DNA of 10,606 nucleotides, taken from assembly GCF_018372875.1 (NCBI RefSeq), contig NZ_JAHAIF010000074.1, positions 1 through 10,606 on the forward strand. The letters are read 5' to 3'. The stretch is from Clostridium sp. Lineage in GTDB: Bacteria > Bacillota > Clostridia > Clostridiales > Clostridiaceae. The notes under the pieces were generated by a model. That model saw only the letters and a list, made by a program, of their open reading frames with translations, ran no database searches and had not been told where the DNA came from. Every line of letters begins with the position of its first letter. The stretch's first letter is position 1. The position numbers and the translations under genes were made by a program. Positions 1 through 6,413 of the stretch are shown here, piece after piece.

Positions 1-10
1 GCCAGCTCCA
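1..10 (+). tRNA. 3' end of a tRNA (partial, identity uncertain)
   Basis: The first ten bases, GCCAGCTCCA, read as six bases of a 3' acceptor strand, a U discriminator and an encoded CCA tail. They lie 6 bases before tRNA-Glu, the spacing expected in a clostridial tRNA operon. A 5' acceptor of the GCTGGC type would fit, for example, a tRNA-Thr, but neither the anticodon nor the T-arm is visible, so the identity is a guess. Confidence 0.55.
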
Positions 11-16
11 TTATTT

Positions 17-91
17 GGCTCCTTGGTCAAGCGGTTAAGACACCACCCTTTCACGGTGGTAACAGGGGTTCGATTCCCCTAGGAGTCACCA
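17..91 (+). tRNA. tRNA-Glu (anticodon UUC)
   Basis: Complete cloverleaf of 75 nt. The 7-bp acceptor pairs GGCTCCT with AGGAGTC (one G-U), followed by discriminator A and encoded CCA. The anticodon stem ACCACC/GGTGGT encloses loop CTTTCAC, with anticodon TTC at 50-52. The T-arm has GGTTCGATTCC. It reads GAA/GAG codons. It belongs to a tandem run with 9-base (to Val) and 8-base (Val to Asp) spacers, so it is probably processed from one transcript that starts upstream of the window. Confidence 0.97.
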
Positions 92-100
92 TTTTTATTT

Positions 101-176
101 GGGCGCATAGCTCAGCTGGGAGAGCACCTGCCTTACAAGCAGGGGGTCACAGGTTCGATCCCTGTTGTGCCCACCA
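101..176 (+). tRNA. tRNA-Val (anticodon UAC)
   Basis: Complete 76-nt cloverleaf. The acceptor pairs GGGCGCA with TGTGCCC, with discriminator A and encoded CCA. The D-arm has AGCTCAGCTGGGAGAGC. The anticodon stem CCTGC/GCAGG encloses loop CTTACAA, giving anticodon TAC. The T-arm contains GGTTCGATCC. It is the middle member of the tRNA operon. Confidence 0.97.
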
Positions 177-184
177 GATAATTT

Positions 185-261
185 GGCTCAGTAGCTCAGT
201 TGGTTAGAGTGCTGGCCTGTCACGCCAGAGGTCGAGGGTTCGAGCCCCTTCTGAGTCGCCA
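185..261 (+). tRNA. tRNA-Asp (anticodon GUC)
   Basis: Complete 77-nt cloverleaf. The acceptor pairs GGCTCAG with CTGAGTC, with discriminator G (the usual Asp identity base) and encoded CCA. The anticodon stem CTGGC/GCCAG encloses loop CTGTCAC, giving anticodon GTC. It is the last tRNA of the run and is followed 5 bases later by a terminator hairpin. Confidence 0.97.
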
Positions 262-265
262 AATT

Positions 266-294
266 AAAACATCAACATTAGTTGATGTTTTTTT
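266..294 (+). terminator. Rho-independent terminator of the tRNA operon
   Basis: An 11-bp stem, AAAACATCAAC at 266-276 with GTTGATGTTTT at 281-291, has loop ATTA and runs into a T7 tract at 288-294. It lies directly after tRNA-Asp and should end the tRNA transcript. Confidence 0.88.
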
Positions 295-317
295 GCTTTT
301 ATAGAGAAAAGGGTTAT

Positions 318-358
318 AAAAAAATCGCCAAGGCGACTGTGGAGCCGTCGATTTTTTT
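318..358. terminator. Long-stem hairpin with T/A tracts on both sides (possible bidirectional terminator)
   Basis: A perfect 10-bp outer stem pairs AAAAAAATCG (318-327) with CGATTTTTTT (349-358). Inside, GGC at 332-334 can pair with GCC at 344-346. Two competing small hairpins are possible: TCGCC/GGCGA at 325-336, and CGAC/GTCG at 334-337 with 347-350. Both strands end in a T7 run, so it could act as a second tRNA-operon terminator on the plus strand or a backstop for the replication operon arriving on the minus strand. The function is inferred from shape and position only. Confidence 0.5.
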
Positions 359-403
359 CGCCCATCTGCATAAATGAACTAATATATAGCTAAATTGTTG
401 AAG

Positions 404-412
404 TTATCCACA
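404..412 (+). promoter_or_regulatory. Perfect DnaA-box consensus (single)
   Basis: TTATCCACA matches the bacterial DnaA box TTATNCACA exactly and lies in an AT-rich non-coding stretch just beyond the helicase-loader operon. Only one perfect copy is seen, so this is not an origin by itself. It could bind DnaA as a regulatory or titration site, or be chance. Confidence 0.35.
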
Positions 413-443
413 ATTTAATAATAGATATAATTTCTTAAAGAAT

Positions 444-478
444 AAAAAAGGTAATGTAGAAAATCTACATTACCTTTT
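444..478 (-). terminator. Terminator of the replication-initiation operon, containing the dnaI stop codon
   Basis: A 15-bp stem pairs 446-460 with 464-478 around a 3-nt loop (461-463) and is followed on the minus strand by a T6 run (444-449). The stop codon of the DnaI-like gene (470-472) lies inside the stem, so the terminator overlaps the last codons. The opposite side is also T-rich (475-486), so it may work both ways. Confidence 0.85.
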
Positions 479-1456
479 ATTTTTTAAATTTAATTTTATT
501 CTAATATCATCTGAATAAAATTTGAAAAGTTTAAAGTCACCTAATAACCTAGAGTAAATTCTTTCACTATATATATTTGTTATATTAGGGAGTGAAAGGT
601 TAGTTGAAATAAGCATCTTTTTATTTCTTAATAGTTTTCTGTTAATAAGATTAAAAAGTTCTGTTATTGAAAAATCACTTTTAGATTCAGCACCAAGATC
701 ATCAATAATAAGTAAATCACATTCAATTAATAGTTCCTCTAATTTAGCATTATTATTAAACTTTATATCTCTTAAGTCTCTTATAAGTTCTTCTGAAGTT
801 TTGTATACCACTAAAAAACCTAGATCTAATAGTTCCTTAGCTATACAATAAGACAAATAAGATTTTCCACTTCCAGGGTTACCATAGAAAAGTAGATTAG
901 TATTTGAAGTATTGAAGTTTGGCAAATACTCAGAAGTAATATAAGATACAATATTATCCATGTTTTTTCTAGGAGAAAATTTATCATCGCTTACCTTATG
1001 CATTGAAAATAAATTAAGATCAAAATTATCAAAGTTCTTTTCTCTTAGAGTATCCTCAAGTAAAGAATTTTGATAATATAATTTTATTAGTTTTGGTTTA
1101 TAGCATGAACACTTATTAATACCTATAAAACCTGTGTCTTGACATTTATTACACCTATATTTTAAGGTTAAATACTCAGGGTCATATCCTTTAGATACTA
1201 ACATTTCACATTTTTTTACTCTTAAATCTGTAATTTCATTTCTAAACTTTTTTATAGTTTCATCTGCATCCTTAGACTTAAGTATAGCCATAGATAATTG
1301 AAGCGAACGTTTTTGAATTAAGTTATCTATATCCATTATTTCTGGATACAAATTACGAATTTCGTTTCTTCTAAGTTCTAAGTTTTTAGATTCTTCATCA
1401 CGTATCTTTTCATAAACGTCCATAATTTTTGCTTGATATCCGTTAATCATCAACAT
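470..1456 (-). CDS. dnaI: DnaI/DnaC-type helicase-loader ATPase (primosomal AAA+ protein)
   Basis: AAA+ ATPase of the DnaC/DnaI family, expected to load the replicative helicase onto DNA. The N-terminal ~95 residues are charged and helical, followed by a cysteine cluster (C102, C105, C116, C118; CxxC-x10-CxC) likely to bind zinc. The ATPase core has Walker A GNPGSGKS (192-199), Walker B LLIIDDLG (248-255), sensor-1 STN (284-286) and a likely arginine finger in SERIYSRLLG (R299/R303). At 328 aa it is close to B. subtilis DnaI (311 aa). The start overlaps the end of the upstream DnaD-domain gene by 14 bp, so translation is probably coupled. ATG at 1456 lies only 4 bases from AGGA, and ATG at 1450 has better spacing (10) and may be the true start. 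Family certain; the symbol follows the dnaB-dnaI gene order. Confidence 0.93.
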   Translation of the reverse strand: MLMINGYQAKIMDVYEKIRDEESKNLELRRNEIRNLYPEIMDIDNLIQKRSLQLSMAILKSKDADETIKKFRNEITDLRVKKCEMLVSKGYDPEYLTLKYRCNKCQDTGFIGINKCSCYKPKLIKLYYQNSLLEDTLREKNFDNFDLNLFSMHKVSDDKFSPRKNMDNIVSYITSEYLPNFNTSNTNLLFYGNPGSGKSYLSYCIAKELLDLGFLVVYKTSEELIRDLRDIKFNNNAKLEELLIECDLLIIDDLGAESKSDFSITELFNLINRKLLRNKKMLISTNLSLPNITNIYSERIYSRLLGDFKLFKFYSDDIRIKLNLKNKR

Positions 1457-2435
1457 CCCATCCTAACAATTTCTTTTCTAAAGAGTCATAGTCATATGAC
1501 CGTGGTTCAAAGTTATTAAATCCTGAGGCTTTTAAGTTCTTTGGATAATTAGGAGATGAGTTTTTATAATTATTTTTATGTTGTTTATCTTTTAGCGCAA
1601 CATCATCTAGGGTTTTTATATTGTCATTAAACCATTTGCTAAGTATACCATCAATGTATTTAAAGTCAGCTCTATTAAGTCTTTGAAAACAAATGTCACA
1701 AGCTTTCTTTATTAATTGAATGTCAAACTTATATATATTAATCCACTTATTCAAAAGTTCTTCTTGAGGCTTCATAATTTCTGAATTGTTAATTCCTAGA
1801 TAATTTAGTATTTGTCTTATTTTAATCCATTTATCTTCTGTTTGCTTTATATAACTTTGGGCTTTTTCAATAGTTTTTATACCCATATCATTCCAAGCTA
1901 GAGCAACTTTTTCTATATACCTGTAATCAACTTTACCTTTTGATGCACAATATTCAATAAGTATCAGGATAAGCTCTGATGTAAAAGAAAAATCTTTTTG
2001 CCATCCTAAATATATTTCCATCTCTTTTGTTGAAAGAGGTCTACAAAGTATTCTTTCTATATCTCTTAACATATCGTTAGTTTCTGTGTTATTTAGTGCA
2101 TCTAATAAATTAACATCTGGTGAAGTACTACTTAAATCATTATCTAGTGGTACAAATTCTATACTGAAGTTATTCATTTTATCTACAGGAACAAATTTTA
2201 TTACGCCTTGGTCATTCCAATAATTTAATGCATTCATTACATCAGATTCTAACAGATTTAAGGAAGATGCTAGTATTGAACTATTTACTCCAGGCTCATT
2301 AGAAAAGTTATATTTTAATAGAAGTAAATAAACCTTAATAAATTCTCCTCTAGCAAATGGCATATATTTTTCAATAAAAACATTGCTAATAGGTGTAAAT
2401 GTACATGTGTTATTTTTCAATATAAAAGTACTCAT
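1443..2435 (-). CDS. DnaD-domain replication initiation protein with DnaB-like (two-DDBH2) architecture
   Basis: Primosomal initiation protein of the DnaB/DnaD superfamily (330 aa), expected to act with DnaA and the helicase loader. An N-terminal winged-helix-type DDBH1 region spans about 15-97. Two tandem DDBH2 copies follow, about 126-198 and 203-277, each carrying the family signature: YIEKVALAWNDMGIKT (173-188) and YIDGILSKWFNDNIKT (260-275). A polar Asn/Lys-rich linker (280-315) leads to a short tail. One DDBH2 is typical of DnaD and two are typical of Bacillus DnaB, so the architecture and the adjacency to dnaI point to a DnaB equivalent. It is first in the operon, with a strong SD AAAGGAGG at 2445-2452, 9 bases before ATG, and a good promoter upstream. 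No membrane segment is seen. Confidence 0.9.
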   Translation of the reverse strand: MSTFILKNNTCTFTPISNVFIEKYMPFARGEFIKVYLLLLKYNFSNEPGVNSSILASSLNLLESDVMNALNYWNDQGVIKFVPVDKMNNFSIEFVPLDNDLSSTSPDVNLLDALNNTETNDMLRDIERILCRPLSTKEMEIYLGWQKDFSFTSELILILIEYCASKGKVDYRYIEKVALAWNDMGIKTIEKAQSYIKQTEDKWIKIRQILNYLGINNSEIMKPQEELLNKWINIYKFDIQLIKKACDICFQRLNRADFKYIDGILSKWFNDNIKTLDDVALKDKQHKNNYKNSSPNYPKNLKASGFNNFEPRSYDYDSLEKKLLGWDVDD

Positions 2436-2486
2436 TCTAACATTCCTCCTTTCAAAATTAGTATTTTATAAACATCATATTTAATA

Positions 2487-2515
2487 ATTATAACAAAGGA
2501 AAAGATGGATAACAA
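2487..2515 (-). promoter_or_regulatory. Sigma-A-type promoter for the DnaD-like/DnaI operon
   Basis: On the minus strand, -35 TTGTTA (2510-2515) and -10 TATAAT (2487-2492) are separated by exactly 17 bases, and the start codon follows about 50 bases downstream. The spacer begins with TCCATC, so TTATCCATC (7/9 match to a DnaA box) overlaps the -35. Confidence 0.65.
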
Positions 2516-2599
2516 CTTATCTAAATAGATATATAATGTATAAATTAATAGATTATGGGAAAATTAATTGATGTGTTTTTGGAATTGAAGGGATGATGT

Positions 2600-3778
2600 A
2601 TGGATATAAGATTACAAATTAAATTTATATTATGTTGTTTAATAAGCAGTATAATATTAATCATTATTAACTTATTAGGTTTGAACAGTGATTATATATA
2701 TAAATTATATATTAATAATCAAGAAGTAGAGTGTTATGGACAAATAGAAGAGTTATCAATGCAATATAATGAAATTAAGAATAATATAAATGACATTCTT
2801 ATAGATAAAGAAGATAACAATGATATTACATATAAAAAAGTAAAAGTAACTGATAAAGATTTAAGAGATTCTATAATATCTTCAATAAATTCAGAAGCTG
2901 TTCTAACTAAAATTTATTTAGGAAATCAATATTATGGATTAGTTCTAAATGAACAAGAGGGTAAGGAGGTTTTAAAAACAATAGGGGAGATATTTATTGA
3001 GGAAAGTAATATAGATAGAGATAAAATTTTATCTGTGGATGTAAAAGCTAATTTAAGATATGAAAAGGGGAATGAAATAATTAGAAATGTGAAACCTATT
3101 GAAGAGATAGCTAGAAATATTATAAAAAGTGATAAATTTAATAATCTAGTATCCGTAGATATATTATGTAGAGAAGAAAGAGTTGATAGTATAGATATAT
3201 CAACAAAAGTAGTAAATAGAGATGATATGTATTTAGGGGAAGGTTATGTAGAAGAGGGGGAGGAAGGGAGTAAGAGTGTTATAGCTAACGTAGTATACAG
3301 AAATGGACTAAAAATAAATGAAGAAATAATAGAGCAAGATATAATAAAAGAGAGTATAGATAAGGTTATATATAGAGGAACTAAGAGACCAATAAAAGAG
3401 GATGTAGCATTTTTAAGAATGCCAACTAGAGGTGGATATGTAACATCAAATTTTGGACCAAGGTGGGGGAATACACATAGTGGTATGGATATAGCAGGGA
3501 AAATTGGGGATCCAGTTTATTCAGCTCTTGATGGAAAAGTGAAGGAATGCAGGTATGATGGTAATTATGGAAATAAGATATTGTTACAACACGAAGATGG
3601 GATAGAAACTATATATGGACATTTAAGCAAGTTTGAAGTAAAAGGTGGAGATGAAATAAAAAAAGGTCAGTTAATAGGTAGGGTAGGAAGTACAGGAAGA
3701 AGTACAGGACCACATTTACACTTTGAGGTTAGAGTAAATGGTAGTCCTGTGGATCCTAAAAAGTATTTAGTTAATTAA
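2600..3778 (+). CDS. Membrane-anchored G5 domain / M23 (LytM-type) peptidase
   Basis: Probable zinc peptidoglycan endopeptidase on the outer face of the membrane. Residues 7-27 form one uncleaved-looking transmembrane anchor. Two regions resembling the short 'YxVxVNGxxxG' modules of clostridial M23 proteins follow (about 33-67 and 104-136). A G5 domain (about 192-263, ending IYRGTKRP) precedes the M23 domain (about 279-392). All catalytic positions are present: H293 and D297 in HSGMD, H341 in YGHL, and H372/H374 in PHLHFE; by LytM analogy H293, D297 and H374 bind zinc. SD AAGGGA lies just before ATG 2600. A -10-like TATAAT at 2532-2537 lacks a convincing -35, so regulation is unclear. The gene diverges from the replication operon and converges on the S8 protease gene. 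The physiological target (wall growth or sporulation) is not evident. Confidence 0.93.
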   Translation: MDIRLQIKFILCCLISSIILIIINLLGLNSDYIYKLYINNQEVECYGQIEELSMQYNEIKNNINDILIDKEDNNDITYKKVKVTDKDLRDSIISSINSEAVLTKIYLGNQYYGLVLNEQEGKEVLKTIGEIFIEESNIDRDKILSVDVKANLRYEKGNEIIRNVKPIEEIARNIIKSDKFNNLVSVDILCREERVDSIDISTKVVNRDDMYLGEGYVEEGEEGSKSVIANVVYRNGLKINEEIIEQDIIKESIDKVIYRGTKRPIKEDVAFLRMPTRGGYVTSNFGPRWGNTHSGMDIAGKIGDPVYSALDGKVKECRYDGNYGNKILLQHEDGIETIYGHLSKFEVKGGDEIKKGQLIGRVGSTGRSTGPHLHFEVRVNGSPVDPKKYLVN

Positions 3779-4968
3779 TCTAATAACTTATAAAGATTTA
3801 TAGTTCCTTCTCCTACCTGATTTTTAGGGAGTTCTCCTAATTCGCAGGATAGCTTTAATAGTGAACATAAATCTTTGAAGGATAAGTTTGGATTCTTTTC
3901 ATATAAAAGAGCACATATTCCAGAGATATAGGCTGTTGATATAGAGGTGCCAGAAAATGATTTATATGATACATCTAATTTTTTAGGATATATTTTAAAT
4001 CCATCTTTTTCAGATAAATAGGATGTATCTGAATTAAGAGATACTATATCAACACATGCAGCACTTAGATTAGGTTTTGAAAGATTTTTAAAAGGACCTG
4101 AAGATGAGTATAAGTAAGGTTTTAATGAGTTATTAGTATCAACTCCACCAACAGTTAAACAATTATCTAAGGTTGCAATTCCCATAATAGAAAAATCTTC
4201 ATTCAAATTACTTCCACTAGGTACAATTGGGGCAATATTATTTTCAATTGCTTTATCAAATGTATCTTTAAAAGCATTGATTATAAAGATATTGTGGTTT
4301 TGTAATTCAAAGGGTAAACATAGAATTTTTATATTTTTTTCTTTAGATGTTTTTATTAATGACTCAATTGCATAGAGAACTGTAGATGAAAATCCTTTTC
4401 CGCATTTATCAAAAGCTTTATAGCAATATATATCAGAACGTGGCGCTATTCCCTTATACATATTATTAGATGTTATTCCACTACTTGCAATTATACCAGC
4501 GGTGCATGTGCCATGACCATTATCATCATAGGGATATTGGAAATTATTAATTAGGTCAGTAAAGTTAGATATCCTATTAGATGGAGAAAGTAAATCTGGA
4601 TGAGGATATATTCCACTATCAACAATACCTATACCAATACCCTTTCCAGATAAAGAAACTTTTTCGGAAATATAAACTTTATTAGCAGTGGATACGCTCA
4701 TTCCACATAAATGTAAGTATTCATCAAAACTTATATATTTAACTTCAGGATATTCTGAAATACGTTCCATAGACCTGCTATCTAATTTAGCACAAACTAT
4801 ATTTGAATATTCTAATATATATATAAGTTCTCCTCTATATGAGGAGATTTTTTTGGCAATTTCTTTTGTGAAGTTTTTACATTTGATTAGAACTCTATAT
4901 TTTTTATAAACTTTATTTTCCATGTAATACTTTAGGTTAGAGTCTATCTTACTTCTAAATGAAAACAT
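3775..4968 (-). CDS. S8 (subtilisin-family) serine protease without signal peptide
   Basis: Subtilase of 397 aa with a complete catalytic triad: D117 in IVDSGI, H152 in NGHGTCTAG, and S342 in SGTSISTA; N254 in SGSN is the likely oxyanion residue. Residues ~20-86 look like an I9-type intramolecular chaperone/inhibitor propeptide. There is no N-terminal hydrophobic segment, so the enzyme is probably intracellular or released by another route. Departures from the usual motifs are GTSIS in place of GTSMA, and PSGSN in place of AAGN. The start ATG has SD TAGGAG at 4975-4980. The stop codon overlaps the stop of the converging M23 gene by 4 bp, with no terminator visible on this strand. It differs from the long clostridial Csp germination proteases and is closer in size to intracellular subtilisins. 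The substrate is unknown. Confidence 0.92.
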   Translation of the reverse strand: MFSFRSKIDSNLKYYMENKVYKKYRVLIKCKNFTKEIAKKISSYRGELIYILEYSNIVCAKLDSRSMERISEYPEVKYISFDEYLHLCGMSVSTANKVYISEKVSLSGKGIGIGIVDSGIYPHPDLLSPSNRISNFTDLINNFQYPYDDNGHGTCTAGIIASSGITSNNMYKGIAPRSDIYCYKAFDKCGKGFSSTVLYAIESLIKTSKEKNIKILCLPFELQNHNIFIINAFKDTFDKAIENNIAPIVPSGSNLNEDFSIMGIATLDNCLTVGGVDTNNSLKPYLYSSSGPFKNLSKPNLSAACVDIVSLNSDTSYLSEKDGFKIYPKKLDVSYKSFSGTSISTAYISGICALLYEKNPNLSFKDLCSLLKLSCELGELPKNQVGEGTINLYKLLD

Positions 4969-4999
4969 AAAATACTCCTATAAATTCTTTCACTTATAT

Positions 5000-5027
5000 A
5001 GTATAAAGATTAGGGCGATTTTGTTAA
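5000..5027 (-). promoter_or_regulatory. Possible promoter for the S8 protease gene
   Basis: On the minus strand, -35-like TTAACA (5022-5027) and -10-like TATACT (5000-5005) are 16 bases apart and about 30 bases upstream of the start codon. It begins immediately after the terminator of the MBL-fold gene, so the protease gene looks like a separate transcription unit. Confidence 0.45.
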
Positions 5028-5033
5028 TATAAC

Positions 5034-5063
5034 TAAAAAAAGCAGTTATTATAAAAACTGCTT
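5034..5063 (-). terminator. Terminator of the YdcZ/MBL operon, overlapping the MBL stop codon
   Basis: An 8-bp stem, AAGCAGTT (5040-5047) with AACTGCTT (5056-5063), has an 8-nt loop and is followed on the minus strand by a T7 run (5034-5040). Two bases of the stop codon (5062-5064) are in the stem. Confidence 0.8.
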
Positions 5064-5877
5064 AAAACTTATATGTTTGACCTATATTTAGAATTTTAAC
5101 TCTTTCATCTTTGAAATTAACAAGTGTATCATGTGTTTCATTGAAATCTTCTAGTGATATCTTAAAGGTCTTATAATGAACAGGGATCATTGCATTACAT
5201 TTCATCATACTAAACATTTTATAGCTTTCCTCTGGAGTACAATGCATATATGAAAATCTATCTGGTTTATAACAACCTACTGGCATAATAGCAACATCAC
5301 ATTCTAAGTTGTTGAAATCATTAGTAAAAGCTGTATCTCCAGCGAAAAACACTTTCTTTTTATTTTTTTCTATAAGATAGGAATTACTTTCATCATCTAT
5401 TCCTATATAAAATCTACGACCATCGTGATTAGCTTTTATAGCTGTAATTTTTATATTTTCATCTTCATATATTTCTGTATCACGAAGCATTATAACATTT
5501 TTAAATCCCAATAATTTCATTAATCGTCTATACCCTTTTGGAACTATAATAGTAATATTTTTATCTAACTTTCTTAAGGAAGAGAAATTAGTGTGATCCA
5601 TATGTCCGTGAGATAGTAGAATATAATCTATTTTTTGATTATCAAGACTACTAGGACGGTTAGCAACTCGTTTAAAGAATCCTAAAGTATTATTTAAAAC
5701 TGGATCAGTAAGTATTATAGTATCTGATAAATTAATTAATGTAGTAGCATGACCATACCAATGTACTGAATCAGTTTTTAATTCTTCATTAGAAATATCA
5801 TTTCTTTGATTAAAGTATTCTTTTATATTGGTTACTGTTAGTATGGATAAAAATTTAATATTACTAAGTATATTCAT
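5062..5877 (-). CDS. MBL-fold metallo-hydrolase (COG2220 / NAPE-PLD- and UlaG-like)
   Basis: Metallo-beta-lactamase-fold hydrolase of 271 aa. Signatures in order: WYGHATTLI (40-48) and TDPV (57-60), as in the COG2220 group; the metal-binding HGHMDH (H90, H92, D94, H95); NHDGRR with H151; AGDTAF with D181; and IPVHY with H234. All expected metal ligands are present, so the enzyme should be active. COG2220 includes N-acyl-phosphatidylethanolamine phospholipase D, UlaG lactonase and RomA-like proteins. The strand-loop pattern (GHAT, DPV, MPVGCYKP, HCTPEES) fits the NAPE-PLD/RomA side, but the substrate cannot be read from sequence. No clear signal peptide is seen. It lies 16 bases after the YdcZ-like gene, with SD AAAGGAGT in the gap, so the two are co-transcribed. 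The terminator follows directly. Confidence 0.88.
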   Translation of the reverse strand: MNILSNIKFLSILTVTNIKEYFNQRNDISNEELKTDSVHWYGHATTLINLSDTIILTDPVLNNTLGFFKRVANRPSSLDNQKIDYILLSHGHMDHTNFSSLRKLDKNITIIVPKGYRRLMKLLGFKNVIMLRDTEIYEDENIKITAIKANHDGRRFYIGIDDESNSYLIEKNKKKVFFAGDTAFTNDFNNLECDVAIMPVGCYKPDRFSYMHCTPEESYKMFSMMKCNAMIPVHYKTFKISLEDFNETHDTLVNFKDERVKILNIGQTYKF

Positions 5878-5893
5878 TATAGAACTCCTTTGT

Positions 5894-6325
5894 TTAATGT
5901 TTCCATTTAAATACTATAATACCTATAACCATAATTGCAATACCTATAAATTCTTTTAATGTAAAATTAAGTTTTTCGCTTCCGAATAGTCCAAATGCTT
6001 CAATTAATGCAGCTGCTAATAATTGAGCAACAAGTATTATACCAATTCCACATGTAGGGCCTAAACCACTAATGCTTTTCATAACCGTATAGGTTATTAC
6101 AACACCAAGAACACCCCCTAATAAATATAATTTATTGGCCTCTTTAATTTGATTGTAGCTTCCTTTACCCATAAAAAAGGTAATAATTAAAGTTAGTATA
6201 AGGGCACTTCCTTGAACAAAAACGTTTGTTTCCCAAACTCCAATTTTTTCTCCTAATCGTGTATTAAATACACCTTGAACACTCATAGCAATACCGGAAA
6301 TTATTGCTGTAATTATAGCTATCAT
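5894..6325 (-). CDS. YdcZ (DUF606)-family small membrane protein, DMT superfamily
   Basis: Small integral membrane protein of 143 aa with five predicted transmembrane segments (about 1-20, 33-54, 67-88, 91-115 and 124-142). The opening MxxQGxFNxRLGxxxGxWxxNxFVxGxA is characteristic of the YdcZ/DUF606 family, a half-size branch of the drug/metabolite transporter superfamily that probably works as a dimer. A GTG at 6334 would add three residues, but that GTG is part of the SD GAGGTGA (6331-6337), which is placed 5 bases before ATG 6325, so I use the ATG. It is first in a two-gene unit with the MBL hydrolase, which suggests export or import of a metabolite handled by that enzyme (inference only). 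The likely promoter is in the AT-rich stretch at 6345-6375, but no convincing -35 is seen. Confidence 0.85.
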   Translation of the reverse strand: MIAIITAIISGIAMSVQGVFNTRLGEKIGVWETNVFVQGSALILTLIITFFMGKGSYNQIKEANKLYLLGGVLGVVITYTVMKSISGLGPTCGIGIILVAQLLAAALIEAFGLFGSEKLNFTLKEFIGIAIMVIGIIVFKWKH

Positions 6326-6330
6326 TTTAA

Positions 6331-6337
6331 TCACCTC
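6331..6337 (-). promoter_or_regulatory. SD that fixes the YdcZ-like start
   Basis: GAGGTGA on the minus strand lies 5 bases before ATG 6325. The in-frame GTG at 6334 is inside this SD and has no SD of its own. Confidence 0.75.
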
Positions 6338-6365
6338 AAAAATAGTATTCCCAGAGAGTTTTATA

Positions 6366-6399
6366 ATATAATAAAAGCTCCCTAAAAATTAGAGAGCTT
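6366..6399 (-). terminator. Terminator of the dUTPase-like gene
   Basis: An 11-position stem, AAGCTCCCTAA (6375-6385) with TTAGAGAGCTT (6389-6399), has one C-A mismatch and a 3-nt loop. The T-rich tract downstream on the minus strand is interrupted (TTTTATTATATTAT), so termination may be only moderate. It ends 14 bases after the stop codon. Confidence 0.6.
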
Positions 6400-6413
6400 A
6401 AAATGTGATAAAG

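Noticed and set aside
266..480. Chromosomal origin because of the DnaA box and AT-rich DNA
   Set aside because: Only one perfect box is present, dnaA or dnaN is not nearby, and no box cluster or unwinding-element layout is seen.
4688..4909. 73-codon plus-strand frame inside the S8 protease gene
   Set aside because: Antisense shadow of the protease propeptide region, with no SD or recognisable motif.
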